The position numbers were made by a program, and so were the translations under genes. 64,000 bases of DNA, from positions 1,516,739 through 1,580,738 of the forward strand of contig NZ_QPMJ01000002.1 in the NCBI RefSeq assembly GCF_003369835.1, read 5' to 3'. Positions within the stretch are counted from its first letter, which is position 1. Every line of letters begins with the position of its first letter. Source of the DNA: Halorussus rarus. GTDB lineage: Archaea > Halobacteriota > Halobacteria > Halobacteriales > Haladaptataceae. Of this stretch, positions 37,193 through 46,014 are shown in pieces. The notes beneath the pieces are model-generated. The model was not told the origin of the DNA. It did not search any database and saw nothing but the letters and a program-made list of their open reading frames with translations.

Positions 37193-37339
37193 GTGGTGGT
37201 CTATCAGTTGGAATGTAGAGACTGCGGAGAGTTGCGCCTCGGCAGGGAAACCGACGAGGGCATCCGGCCCGTCCGAGACGAGTGCCCGAAGTGCGGTTGC
37301 TCGGAATTTGACGTCGTCGCCTACGACTCCGAGGAGTGA
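37193..37339 (+). CDS. zinc-ribbon microprotein
   Basis: A 48-residue frame starting GTG (M-V-V-Y-Q-L-E-C-R-D-C-G-E-L); a second GTG directly follows. Two metal-binding pairs, C-R-D-C-G and C-P-K-C-G, are spaced about 22 residues apart, making a compact zinc ribbon, and the end is acidic (D-S-E-E). Haloarchaeal genomes hold many CPxCG-type microproteins, mostly of unknown role. No partner gene is evident. Confidence 0.7.
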   Translation: MVVYQLECRDCGELRLGRETDEGIRPVRDECPKCGCSEFDVVAYDSEE

Positions 37340-37500
37340 CCTGCCGCAAACGGACGCGATCACCACGCATCTCTTTTATTCGAACCTCGCCGCGGGCCGA
37401 CCGCGCTCCGAGAGTGCTACTCGGTACCACGGCCCGAAGAAATATACACGCGCCCATCCCCAATCGAGTGGGGGTCAACGCTCCCGATTCCGGAGCACCT

Positions 37501-37920
37501 ATGGTAGAAACTGTTAGTCTCGAGACCGCGAAGGAAGTCATCGACGCGTGCGAACAGCAAGCCGAGGAGATCGACAACCCGATGGTGATCACGGTCGCCA
37601 ACTCGGAGGGCAACCTGATCGCCCAGCACCGGATGGACGACGCCTGGCTCGCGTCCGTCGACATCTCCAAGAACAAGGCGTTCACGGCCGCCTCGCTGGA
37701 CATGCCGACCCACGAACTGGCCGAGCCCTCCGAACCCGGCAACTCCCTGTACGGACTCCAGAACACCAACGAGGGCCGGATGGTGATCTTCGGCGGCGGC
37801 TACCCGCTCGAACGGGGCGGCGACATCGTCGGCGCGCTCGGCGTCAGCGGCGGCCAGGTCGAGCAGGACATGGAGGTCGCGGAGGCCGGCGTCGACGCGT
37901 TCGAGAACATGACCGAATAG
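37501..37920 (+). CDS. GlcG/HbpS-family protein (DUF336)
   Basis: A 139-residue protein of the GlcG/HbpS-like family: V-S-L-E-T-A-K-E-V-I-D-A-C at the N-terminus, N-S-E-G-N-L-I-A-Q-H-R-M-D near residue 35, K-N-K-A-F-T-A-A near 58 and the glycine-rich F-G-G-G-Y-P-L near 98, followed by G-A-L-G-V-S-G-G. Family members include a haem-binding protein and proteins linked to glycolate or diol metabolism; the specific role here is not known. It is a small cytosolic protein next to a dehydrogenase gene on the same strand. Confidence 0.88.
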   Translation: MVETVSLETAKEVIDACEQQAEEIDNPMVITVANSEGNLIAQHRMDDAWLASVDISKNKAFTAASLDMPTHELAEPSEPGNSLYGLQNTNEGRMVIFGGGYPLERGGDIVGALGVSGGQVEQDMEVAEAGVDAFENMTE

Positions 37921-38109
37921 CACTCGACGCCGCTCCTCGCCGGATTTCTTCCCGTCGATTCTCCGCTCGGCGATGACGGCGAAGTGGACGATTTTCAATT
38001 CAAGAAGACATAGTTAATCAGGTATTGTTCGTTCGCTCCCATGTCGATACGTTTATCGATTAGATTTATGAAAATGGGCCCGGTCTGGGTAGTGGGGGAC
38101 TGTTAGCTA

Positions 38110-39273
38110 ATGTCTATGAAAGGCGTCGTGTTCCAGGGGGAACACGATGTCGCGGTCGAAGAGGTCGACGAACCGGAGATCGAACACCCGAACGACATCG
38201 TGGTCGACATCACCACCACCGCCATCTGCGGGTCCGACCTCCACATGTACGAGGGGCGGACCGACGCGGAGCCGGGGCTGGTGTTCGGCCACGAGAACCT
38301 GGGCATCGTCGAGCAGGTCGGCGAGGGCGTGAGCACGCTCAGCGAGGGCGACCGCGTCGTCATGCCGTTCAACGTCGCCTGCGGGTTCTGCGAGAACTGC
38401 GAGGAGGGGTACACCGGCTTCTGTACCAACGTCAACCCCGGCTTCGCCGGCGGCGCGTACGGCTACGTCGCGATGGGGCCGTACCAGGGCGGTCAGGCCG
38501 AGAAACTCCGGGTCCCGTACGCCGACTTCAACGCGCTCAAGCTGCCGCCGGGCGACGAGCACGAGGACGCGTTCGCGATGCTGGCGGACATCTTCCCGAC
38601 CGGCTGGCACGGGACCGAGCTCGCGAACCTCCAGCCCGGCGACTCGGTCGCCATCTTCGGCGCCGGCCCGGTCGGGCTGATGGCGGCCTACAGCGCCGAC
38701 ATCAAGGGCGCCTCGGAGATTTACGTGGTCGACCGCGTCCCGAGCCGGCTCGAGCTGGCCAAGGAGCACTGCGACGCCAAGCCCATCAACTTCGAGGAGG
38801 CCGACCCGGTCGAGCAGATCAAGGACGCCCACGGCGGCGGCGTCGACAAGGGGGTCGACGCGGTGGGGTACCAGGCGGTCGACGACGACAAGCAGGGCGA
38901 CGACGCCTACGACCCCGCCCGCGAGAACCCGGCGCTGGTGCTCAACCAGCTCATCCAGACCGTCCGCCCGACCGGCCAGATCGGGGTCGTCGGGCTGTAC
39001 GTGCCCTCGGACCCGGGCGCGCCCGACGAGATGGCTGCCCAGGGCCGGCTCGGCATCGACTTCGGGAAGCTGTTCGAGAAGGGCCAGCGGTTCGGCACCG
39101 GCCAGTGCAACGTGAAGGACTACAACCGCGAGCTCCGCGACCTCATCATCGAGGGCCGGGCCGACCCGTCGTGGGTCGTCTCCCACCGGGTCGGGCTCGA
39201 CGAGGCGCCCGAGATGTACGAGCGGTTTGACGAGCGCGAGGAGGGCGTGACGAAGGTCCTGCTGGAGCCGTAG
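38110..39273 (+). CDS. zinc-dependent alcohol dehydrogenase, glutathione-independent formaldehyde dehydrogenase-like
   Basis: A 387-residue medium-chain dehydrogenase. The catalytic zinc site appears as I-C-G-S-D-L-H-M and G-H-E-N; the structural zinc cysteines lie in P-F-N-V-A-C-G-F-C-E-N-C-E-E-G-Y-T-G-F-C; the NAD motif is G-A-G-P-V-G-L near residue 185. The sequence P-F-N-V-A-C-G...C-T-N-V-N-P-G-F-A-G-G-A-Y-G-Y closely follows Pseudomonas formaldehyde dehydrogenase FdhA, and the C-terminal region (G-L-Y-V-P-S-D-P-G-A) also agrees. Formaldehyde or another alcohol/aldehyde could be the substrate. Start at 38110; the in-frame ATG at 38116 is equally possible. Confidence 0.88.
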   Translation: MSMKGVVFQGEHDVAVEEVDEPEIEHPNDIVVDITTTAICGSDLHMYEGRTDAEPGLVFGHENLGIVEQVGEGVSTLSEGDRVVMPFNVACGFCENCEEGYTGFCTNVNPGFAGGAYGYVAMGPYQGGQAEKLRVPYADFNALKLPPGDEHEDAFAMLADIFPTGWHGTELANLQPGDSVAIFGAGPVGLMAAYSADIKGASEIYVVDRVPSRLELAKEHCDAKPINFEEADPVEQIKDAHGGGVDKGVDAVGYQAVDDDKQGDDAYDPARENPALVLNQLIQTVRPTGQIGVVGLYVPSDPGAPDEMAAQGRLGIDFGKLFEKGQRFGTGQCNVKDYNRELRDLIIEGRADPSWVVSHRVGLDEAPEMYERFDEREEGVTKVLLEP

Positions 39274-39301
39274 CGGATTCGAGGCGCGAACTTTTTTCGG
39301 G

Positions 39302-39424
39302 CTAGATGCGGTGCCACTCCTGGGGATGCTCCTCGCGGACGTGGTCGTGGTACGCCTCCACCACCTCGGGGTGGGACGAACTGATCATCTGCCAATCGCA
39401 GCGCCGACAGCGCGCGCGTGCCAT
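39302..39424 (-). CDS. C2H2-like zinc-finger microprotein
   Basis: A 40-residue frame: M-A-R-A-R-C-R-R-C-D-W then S-H-P-E-V-V-E-A-Y-H-D-H-V-R-E-E-H. Cys6, Cys9, His28 and His33 have the spacing of a classical C2H2 finger with a helix carrying the two histidines. Such microproteins are common in haloarchaea and could bind nucleic acid or protein. It is convergent with the formaldehyde dehydrogenase-like gene, 28 bases away. Confidence 0.7.
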   Translation of the reverse strand: MARARCRRCDWQMISSSHPEVVEAYHDHVREEHPQEWHRI

Positions 39425-39554
39425 ACGGGGACCGGGAATCCCCGTGTAATAATCCTTCCCCCGAGCGGAAAATAAACGGGACGAGTCGGAATCGGTTCGG
39501 GAGCGTCGCGCCGCCGAACGACCTCGCCGTCCGATGCGCGGACTCCGGCGCCCG

Positions 39555-39698
39555 TTACGTGTACTCGTCCGGACTCGCCTCGAAGAACTCCTTGCACTTC
39601 GCGGACTCGAAGTGGTACTCCTCCCCGTCGTACTCGGCGCCGGCCGTCGGGACGGTGTCGTTGATCCGCGAGTCGCATACGGGACAGTGCTCTACCAT
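39555..39698 (-). CDS. YHS/TRASH-like metal-binding microprotein
   Basis: A 47-residue frame: M-V-E-H-C-P-V-C-D-S-R-I-N-D then E-Y-D-G-E-E-Y-H-F-E-S-A-K-C-K-E-F-F-E-A-S-P-D-E-Y. The C-x2-C plus Y-x-F-x-S-x-x-C-x-x-x-F pattern is that of YHS/TRASH domains, which bind metals and occur in metal-sensing or metal-transfer proteins. The free-standing form suggests a small metallochaperone or sensor; this is inferred. Confidence 0.75.
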   Translation of the reverse strand: MVEHCPVCDSRINDTVPTAGAEYDGEEYHFESAKCKEFFEASPDEYT

Positions 39699-39807
39699 AC
39701 CCGGTGTGAGACACAGTCGCAACGCGGTTAACTGCTACGGCGCCCGGTCCCCGACGGCGGACGACCACGGAGACGAGATCGGGTCCCGCGAGCACCGAAT
39801 CTGGGGC

Positions 39808-40743
39808 TCAGGCGACCGCCTGCGAGAGGGTCATCCGGTAGTAGCGACCGTCGAAGTAGACGTAGCGGTGCCGGGTCCCTTCGCCGCCGACATCGGTGTA
39901 CGTATCGCCGTCATCGGCGGTCCCGATTTCGACCGCGTACCCGCACCGGCGCAGCAAACCCGCGAACGCGTCCGAGAGCGGGACTTCCTCGTTATGACTG
40001 TCGTGCTCGTCGTCGAGGGCCTCGCGGACGAGTTCGGCCTGGGCGTCCGGGAGCGGCTGGTCCTCGAGGTCGCCGTCGAGGACGGTGTCGCGAGCGTAGG
40101 CGTCGAACGCCTGGGGGGAGTCTGCGACCGCCGTTGTCGCGACGGCGTACTCGTCCTCGGTCACGGTACGTTTCTCGACGACGAGTTCGACCACGCTCCC
40201 GCCGTGCCTGACGTATCGGTGGTCGGAGTCAGGGATCAGTGCGCTCTCCGAAGCGTTCGCGCCGCGGAGGACGTAAAAGCGTTCGTCGCCACCGCCGGAC
40301 GCCACGGTGTGGAAGGCGACGGCCTGCTTGACCGCGGAACGGTCGCTGCGGGGGAACGCCGTGAGGTTAACGGCGTCCACGGGCAACTCGTCGTCGGGAA
40401 CCGGGCGCCCGCGGACGGTGAAGCGTCGCACGTCCTTCCGCTCGCCGGTCCGCTCGGCGGTGACGCGGTAGTACGTGCCGTTCCACGCGGCGTACGCGTC
40501 GCCGTCGTCACCGAACGGCGTCCACCCGTACGTGGACGCATCGCCGTCGGTGGCGGCGTCGCGCAGCACCGCCCGCTGTCCCGCGGACTGCTCGTCGGGT
40601 CTGACAGCCAGGCTCGCACCGAAGTCGGTGCCGATATCGTGGAACGAGAGATAGTACCACGGCCCGCCCCTGTTTCCGTAGCACCCCGCGAGCAGCGACG
40701 TGCCGATACCGACGGCAGTCGAGAGGAAGTGTCGGCGGTTCAT
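39808..40743 (-). CDS. Tat-exported lipoprotein of unknown function
   Basis: A 311-residue protein with a Tat-type N-terminus (N-R-R-H-F-L, Arg3-Arg4) and a lipobox L-L-A-G-C with Cys21. The mature part contains aromatic-rich strands that recur: Y-Y-L-S-F-H near the start, W-N-G-T-Y-Y-R-V-T and, at the end, Y-F-D-G-R-Y-Y-R-M-T-L. The two N/D-G-x-Y-Y-R-V/M-T segments suggest an internal duplication of a small beta domain. No enzymatic motif is seen; it is probably a surface-anchored protein of a haloarchaeal-specific family. Confidence 0.75.
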   Translation of the reverse strand: MNRRHFLSTAVGIGTSLLAGCYGNRGGPWYYLSFHDIGTDFGASLAVRPDEQSAGQRAVLRDAATDGDASTYGWTPFGDDGDAYAAWNGTYYRVTAERTGERKDVRRFTVRGRPVPDDELPVDAVNLTAFPRSDRSAVKQAVAFHTVASGGGDERFYVLRGANASESALIPDSDHRYVRHGGSVVELVVEKRTVTEDEYAVATTAVADSPQAFDAYARDTVLDGDLEDQPLPDAQAELVREALDDEHDSHNEEVPLSDAFAGLLRRCGYAVEIGTADDGDTYTDVGGEGTRHRYVYFDGRYYRMTLSQAVA

Positions 40744-40915
40744 TACGAGCGGAATCGGAGACGGGCCGTGAATACTTTCTGCTAGAGTTCGACCGACTGC
40801 CCGCTATAACGGTCGAAGCGAAGACGCTACTACCGGCTCGTTGCGCAGAAGGGGTTCGACAGTTCGGCGGTTGTTGTGATTACGAGGTGACGCGAGCGAT
40901 CGAGAACCGGGAGAA

Positions 40916-40988
40916 TAGTCCCACCAGGATTCGAACCTGGGTCGAAGCCCCCAGAAGGCTTCAGGATTGGCCACTACCCCATGGGACT
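40916..40988 (-). tRNA. tRNA-Gln (CUG anticodon)
   Basis: 73 bases without encoded CCA. Acceptor arms AGTCCCA and TGGGACT pair fully; the T arm is CCAGG-TTCGAAT-CCTGG; the anticodon arm GAAGCC-TTCTGGG-GGCTTC has loop TTCTGGG with U33 and anticodon CUG at 34-36. The discriminator base is A. No intron is present. Confidence 0.93.
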
Positions 40989-41164
40989 CTGCACTCACCG
41001 GTACACGCCGGGGGATTGTAAGCGTTGCGCGTTCGCCCTCCTGCGATACTCGTTCGCACACACGTCCGGAAGTCGATCGGTGGTGGTCCCCGCACCGTCG
41101 CGCGAGATTCGCCGGTAGTGCATAAACCAACACCTACTTGGCCGGGAAGTGCGCACATTCGTGC

Positions 41165-41740
41165 GTGTACATCGGACGATTCCTGGTCGTCGGCCCGCGA
41201 GTCGCGGCCTACCGCGTCTCGTCGCGGTCGTTTCCGAATCGGCAGGTCGTCGAGCGCGACGACGCGCTGACCGTCGCGCCGACCGACGACGCGCCCGAGA
41301 CCGACAACCCCTACATCTCGTACAACTGCGTCAGGACCGCCGGCGACGCCGCGGTCGTCGGCAACGGCTCGCACGTCGACCCCATCACCGAGAAGCTCGG
41401 TCTGGGCTACCCGGCTCGCGACGCGCTCGCCGAGAGCCTGCTCGCGCTCGACTACGAGAAGGACGACTACGACACGCCGCGTATCGCCGGCGTCGTAGAC
41501 GAGGACGCGGCGTTCGTCGGCACCGTCCGGCGGGACGCGCTGCTGGTCCGGGCGGTCGACGAGCCGACGCTGGTCGCGACCTACGAGCGAGACGCGCCCG
41601 GGCCGTTCGACTTCGCGGCCGAGACCGCCGCCGAGGCCGCCAGCGAGGCCTACGACCTCGACTTCGAGCACGCGGTCTGCGCCGCGGGGGTCGCCCGCAC
41701 CGACGGCGGGTTCGAGTTCGCCGTCGAGAACGGCGACTGA
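41165..41740 (+). CDS. purO: IMP cyclohydrolase, archaeal PurO type
   Basis: A 191-residue enzyme that closes 5-formamidoimidazole-4-carboxamide ribotide to IMP, the last step of archaeal de novo purine synthesis. Family features are the N-terminal [32 protein letters not shown] and N-G-S-H-V-D-P-I. The start is taken as GTG at 41165, giving M-Y-I-G-R-F as in relatives; upstream codons (C-A-H-S-C) are not conserved in type. A possible TATA element CATAAACC lies about 41 bases upstream, so a short leader is likely. Confidence 0.93.
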   Translation: MYIGRFLVVGPRVAAYRVSSRSFPNRQVVERDDALTVAPTDDAPETDNPYISYNCVRTAGDAAVVGNGSHVDPITEKLGLGYPARDALAESLLALDYEKDDYDTPRIAGVVDEDAAFVGTVRRDALLVRAVDEPTLVATYERDAPGPFDFAAETAAEAASEAYDLDFEHAVCAAGVARTDGGFEFAVENGD

Positions 41741-41806
41741 GCCCGAAGTACGGACGGCGCGTCCTCGGGAACCGGAGTTAAGTTCCGGGCGCCGCAACGT
41801 GACGCC

Positions 41807-42466
<660 letters not shown>

Positions 42467-42556
42467 CGCCGGAGCGGCCCGATGAAGAGGACTCACTCGG
42501 TGCAGACGGCCGCTGACTCCGGCAGGGATTAGGGGCTGCCCGCCCAAGCTCGAGCC

Positions 42557-42802
42557 ATGCGAATCGAGTTCGACCGTGACACCTGCACCGGGATGTTCCA
42601 GTGCACCGCCGAGTGGGACGCCTTCGAGGAGAACCGCGACGACGGCAAGGCCGACCTCCGTGGCGCCGAAGAGGACGAGAAGGACGTGTTCGTTCGCGAG
42701 GTCCCCGACGACGCCGAGTTCGACGCGAAGATGGCCGCCCGGGTCTGTCCGGTCGACGCAATCGCGGTGTACGACGACGACGGCGAACAGCTGATTCCCT
42801 GA
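42557..42802 (+). CDS. ferredoxin, probably [3Fe-4S] type
   Basis: An 81-residue ferredoxin: M-R-I-E-F-D-R-D-T-C-T-G-M-F-Q-C near the start and R-V-C-P-V-D-A-I-A-V near residue 64. Only three cysteines (Cys10, Cys16, Cys64) are present; the second cluster position of a normal C-x2-C-x2-C motif is missing (C-T-G-M-F-Q-C), which suits a [3Fe-4S] cluster. The protein is highly acidic. Electron partner is unknown. Confidence 0.85.
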   Translation: MRIEFDRDTCTGMFQCTAEWDAFEENRDDGKADLRGAEEDEKDVFVREVPDDAEFDAKMAARVCPVDAIAVYDDDGEQLIP

Positions 42803-42882
42803 CTCCGTCTCGAATGGGGAAAGTTCATCTCGAAGGGCGAAGGGCCCATCTCGAAAGGTGAAGGAGTCCCGCGGCGTCGGCG

Positions 42883-42904
42883 GTTCCAGGCGAAATCAAG
42901 GGGT
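42883..42904 (+). repeat. ORB-like sequence
   Basis: GTTCCAGGCGAAATCAAGGG followed by GT fits TCCA-nn-YGAAA-n3-AGGGG with one change at the AAAC step. It is 5.5 kb left of the AT-rich core. Confidence 0.55.
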
Positions 42905-43116
42905 TGCGATGGGATAGCCGACGCGTCCGGTGAACGGCAACCAGCCGTCGACGTCCGGAGCAGAGTTGGAACGACAGACGACAGGTAGCCCGTGGGAGGA
43001 CGTCGCAAGTACCGGAAGGCGAGGATGCGACAGGACAGCGGTCGACGGTGGGGCTACGACGGACTGCGATAACGCACCGCGTCGACGAACGGATTGGGCG
43101 CGCCGGGGTCGGACGT

Positions 43117-43135
43117 CCCCGACGTTTCGACTGGA
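43117..43135 (-). repeat. ORB-like sequence, reversed
   Basis: On the minus strand this reads TCCAGTCGAAACGTCGGGG, a full TCCA, GAAAC and G-run match. It points left, away from the origin core. Confidence 0.55.
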
Positions 43136-43136
43136 C

Positions 43137-43181
43137 GCGGTCGCTTCCGGTCGAATCGGATGGCGGTCGCTTCCGGTCGAA
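43137..43181 (+). repeat. direct repeat of GCGGTCGCTTCCGGTCGAA
   Basis: Two identical 19-base copies at 43137-43155 and 43163-43181, 26 bases apart, immediately beside the reversed ORB-like box. Confidence 0.7.
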
Positions 43182-43229
43182 CCCGTCGACGGTGCCTCGG
43201 GAAAAGTGAGTCGAACGCGGACCGCGGTT

Positions 43230-43334
43230 TCACTCCGTCGTCTCGTCCTCGACGCCGTCCTCGTCGTCGGCGTCGGGGTAGAGCTGTTCCTCCCAGCCTT
43301 GTGCGCCCCCGCGCACGCCCCAGTAGTCGCTCAT
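43230..43334 (-). CDS. acidic microprotein, unknown function
   Basis: A 34-residue frame, M-S-D-Y-W-G-V-R-G-G-A-Q-G-W-E-E-Q-L-Y-P-D-A-D-D, with an acidic tail and strong haloarchaeal composition and codon use. No domain is recognised; I judged it coding from composition alone. Confidence 0.5.
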   Translation of the reverse strand: MSDYWGVRGGAQGWEEQLYPDADDEDGVEDETTE

Positions 43335-43430
43335 GGTGGACCGGTTGGAACCTAGCGGTCGAGTACTAAAATCGTTGCGGAGACCGCGAAATAGTATGCG
43401 AGAGCGTCGCATACGCCGATGTCGCGGCCG

Positions 43431-44201
43431 TCAGTCGAAGGTCTTCTCGGCCCACTTGACCGCGTACGCCGGGCCATGGTCGCGGTACGCCTCGGTGTCG
43501 AGCGCGGCGAACGGCGCGGGGAGTTCGAGGCCGTGCTTGACCGCGGCGCAGGCGAACTCCGCGGCGTCCGCGAAGTCGGTCTCGTCGCGGGCCATGGAGG
43601 CGGGCAGGCCCTCCAGTCGGGGTTCGATGCGCTCGCCGGCGTCCTGCCAGGCCGCGAACAGTCGGGGACGCTCGTCGTCCCAGCCGGCGAACGCCTCGCG
43701 GGTGTGGAGGCCGCGGTAGGCGTCGTACAGCGCGGCCGCGATCTGGTAGACGCTCCCGCCGTCGAACGGGAGCGCGGCGTCGAGGTCGACGTACCGGTCC
43801 TCGAAGAACCCGAGGAAGTGCTCGGGGAGGTCGGTGCCGATCTCCACGAGCGCCTCCGCGACAAGGAAGTCGACGAAGTCGTCGGGCGACCCCTGAACTC
43901 TTGCCTTCACGAACGCGACCGGCGGCTCGGTCTGGCGGGTCCACGCCACGCTGCCGTCGCCGGGCATCCCGACCGTGAAGTCGGACGAGGCGTACCGCCG
44001 GAGGAGCTCGGGGGCGTCCTCGGGGAGCCACTCCGCGGGGTACGTCGCCGGGTCGAGCGCGTCGACCAGCAGGCCCAGGTCCTCGGCGCGCTCGGGCGCC
44101 AGCGTCTCGAAGTCCGAGCCGGCGTCCAGGACCAGCGCGTCGGGGGCGTGGGCCTCGCGGACCGCGGCCACCTCCCCGGAGAGCGACCGTTCCTCGAACA
44201 T
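43431..44201 (-). CDS. haloarchaeal protein of unknown function (DUF7089-like)
   Basis: A 256-residue acidic soluble protein. Recurrent features include A-D-A-A-E-F-A-C-A-A-V-K-H-G-L-E-L-P near the C-terminus and E-A-L-V-E-I-G-T-D-L-P-E-H-F-L-G-F-F in the centre. It has only one cysteine and no membrane segment or signal. I associate it with a haloarchaeal family numbered DUF7089 from memory. Its start ATG overlaps the stop of a 30-residue membrane-type microprotein by one base (TGATG), so the two are coupled. Confidence 0.75.
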   Translation of the reverse strand: MFEERSLSGEVAAVREAHAPDALVLDAGSDFETLAPERAEDLGLLVDALDPATYPAEWLPEDAPELLRRYASSDFTVGMPGDGSVAWTRQTEPPVAFVKARVQGSPDDFVDFLVAEALVEIGTDLPEHFLGFFEDRYVDLDAALPFDGGSVYQIAAALYDAYRGLHTREAFAGWDDERPRLFAAWQDAGERIEPRLEGLPASMARDETDFADAAEFACAAVKHGLELPAPFAALDTEAYRDHGPAYAVKWAEKTFD

Positions 44202-44293
44202 CAGGCCGCGAGCCAGAGGTTGGCCAGCAGCATGACCGACAGCGCCGCGGTGATTCCGACCGTCGCGACCACGATCTTGGTTGCCTTGCTCAT
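44201..44293 (-). CDS. 30-residue single-span membrane microprotein
   Basis: M-S-K-A-T-K-I-V-V-A-T-V-G-I-T-A-A-L-S-V-M-L-L-A-N-L-W-L-A-A is a short basic N-terminus followed by one 22-residue hydrophobic span. It lies upstream of the DUF7089-like gene with a one-base stop/start overlap, which argues that it is translated. It is too short for usual gene callers. Function unknown. Confidence 0.7.
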   Translation of the reverse strand: MSKATKIVVATVGITAALSVMLLANLWLAA

Positions 44294-44343
44294 GTCGAGT
44301 CGTTCGGGGGCGAGCGCTTAAAACTGTCAGGTTTAGCTTCGGA

Positions 44344-45867
44344 TCAGTCCGCGCCTGTCTCCGGTCCGACGGCCGACTCCCGGGCGGTCCGCTTCCACTC
44401 GCCCGACCGGAACCGGACGACGTTGACCGCCGCCCGGAGGTACATGTCGCCGACGATGGCGACGTAGACCGCGACCAGCCCCAGGCCGAGGCCGGGCGCG
44501 AACTGCCAGCCGCCGAACGAGAGGAGGTGGTTTCCGCCGAGCGAGAGCGTCCAGCCGCCGAGCTCGAAGAGGACGACCCCTGGCGCGACCGCGAGGAACG
44601 CGACGGGAAGCTTGAACAGGTAGGTCCCGGCGAGCGCGCCGTAGAACGGCCAGCGCGTGTCGCCCGCGCCCCGGAGCCCGCCCCGCATCGTCCGGGAGAC
44701 GCTGAACGCCGCGACGCCCGCGCCGAACGCCCGGACGAAGGTGACCGTCAGGTCGACGTGGTCGGTGCCGAACGCCGCCGCGACGGGGCGGGCCGCCGCG
44801 AACAGCGCCGCGCCGATGAGCAGTTGGGTCGCCAGCGCGATGCGGAGGGTCTGCCAGCCGTACTCGGCGGCCTCGCGGTCGTCGCCCGCGCCGATCGACT
44901 GACCGACCAGCGTCGAGGAGGCGGTCGAGTACCCCCACGCGGGCATCAGCGCGAGCAGCATGACTCGCCGGCCGATGGCGTAGGCCGCGACGACCGGCGT
45001 GCCGAGCGTGGTGAGCACGAGCAGGAAGGGGAACCGCCCGAGCGTTCGCGAGAGGCGGGTGCCCGCGAGCGGCAGGCCGACCCGGACGATTTCGCTTGCA
45101 ATCGACCAGTCCCACTGCTTGCCCCGGAGGGGGAGCCGGACCGAGTACCGGCCCGAGAGCAGCGCCGCCGAGAAGATGGTCGCCGCGAGCACGTTCGCGA
45201 CCGCGGTGCCCCACGCCGCGCCCGCCACGCCGAGTTCGGGAAACGGGCCGATTCCGAAGATGAGCACCGCGTTCAGGGCGATGTTGGTCGGGAGCGTGAG
45301 CAGCCGGACGTACATCGGGGTCCGGGTGTCACCGACCCCCGCGAGCGCGCGGGCCGCGATCATGCTCCAGAACCGGAACGCGACCGAGAGCATGATGATG
45401 CGGAGGTAGACCGCTCCGAGTTCGATGGTCCTGGGGTCGTCGGTGAGCACGTCCAGCATGGGTTCGGCGTAGACCCACGTCGCCGCGGTGATTGGCACCG
45501 CGAGCAGCAGCGCCAGCCAGAGCGACTGCTTGATGGCGAAGTCGGCCTTCGCGCGCTCGCCCGCGCCCTCGAACCGCGAGACCACGCTGATGGTGCCGCT
45601 GGTCAGCGCCAGCGAGAGGCCGAACGGGATGAAGAAGTACTGGAAGCCGAGTTCGAGCGCGGCGACCGCCTCGTCGCCGAGCGCCCGGCCGACCATGAAG
45701 AAGTCCGCCACCCGCAGCATGGTCCGCATCCCGCCGGTGACCATCACGGGGACCGCGAGGTCGAACGCCTCCTCGCCCTTCTCGCGGTCGAGCAGGCCGA
45801 GGCGGGCCAGCGCGGCCGGGAAGAGGAACGCGACGCGGCGCGCCCGGCGCTTGGCGTCGTCGAGCAT
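44344..45867 (-). CDS. MATE-family multidrug/toxin efflux protein
   Basis: A 507-residue transporter of the MATE (multi-antimicrobial extrusion) family with about 12 membrane segments in two halves. Typical motifs are L-A-V-P-V-M-V-T-G at the start of the first bundle, R-A-L-A-G-V-G-D-T-R-T-P-M-Y in the first half and the matching R-G-A-G-D-T-R-W-P-F-Y in the second half. Such pumps export cationic compounds in exchange for sodium or protons. It lies next to the origin gene set on the same strand as oapC but 147 bases away. Confidence 0.9.
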   Translation of the reverse strand: MLDDAKRRARRVAFLFPAALARLGLLDREKGEEAFDLAVPVMVTGGMRTMLRVADFFMVGRALGDEAVAALELGFQYFFIPFGLSLALTSGTISVVSRFEGAGERAKADFAIKQSLWLALLLAVPITAATWVYAEPMLDVLTDDPRTIELGAVYLRIIMLSVAFRFWSMIAARALAGVGDTRTPMYVRLLTLPTNIALNAVLIFGIGPFPELGVAGAAWGTAVANVLAATIFSAALLSGRYSVRLPLRGKQWDWSIASEIVRVGLPLAGTRLSRTLGRFPFLLVLTTLGTPVVAAYAIGRRVMLLALMPAWGYSTASSTLVGQSIGAGDDREAAEYGWQTLRIALATQLLIGAALFAAARPVAAAFGTDHVDLTVTFVRAFGAGVAAFSVSRTMRGGLRGAGDTRWPFYGALAGTYLFKLPVAFLAVAPGVVLFELGGWTLSLGGNHLLSFGGWQFAPGLGLGLVAVYVAIVGDMYLRAAVNVVRFRSGEWKRTARESAVGPETGAD

Positions 45868-46014
45868 CGCTTGGCGGCGGTTGTCAGCCGGCGGAGTAAA
45901 CAGTTTTGCAACTGCGTCGGCGAGTACCGCGGCGTGTCGGTCGTAGCCGACGGCTGTTCGGTCACTTCGGAGACGGTCACTTCGGAGACGGTCGCGCTCG
46001 GCGCGCGGAGAGAA

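Larger units (their letters stand above)
42803..43229. other. intergenic region with ORB-like and degenerate ORB-like sequences
   Basis: No gene recognised. It holds an ORB-like box at 42883-42904, a reversed one at 43117-43135, three weak tandem relatives (about 42803-42870) and a 19-base direct repeat (43137-43155 and 43163-43181). Confidence 0.6.

Noticed and set aside
43200..43245. GGTTTCACTCCG as an ORB-like box
   Set aside because: Reversed reading gives CGGAGTGAAACC with no G-run behind it.
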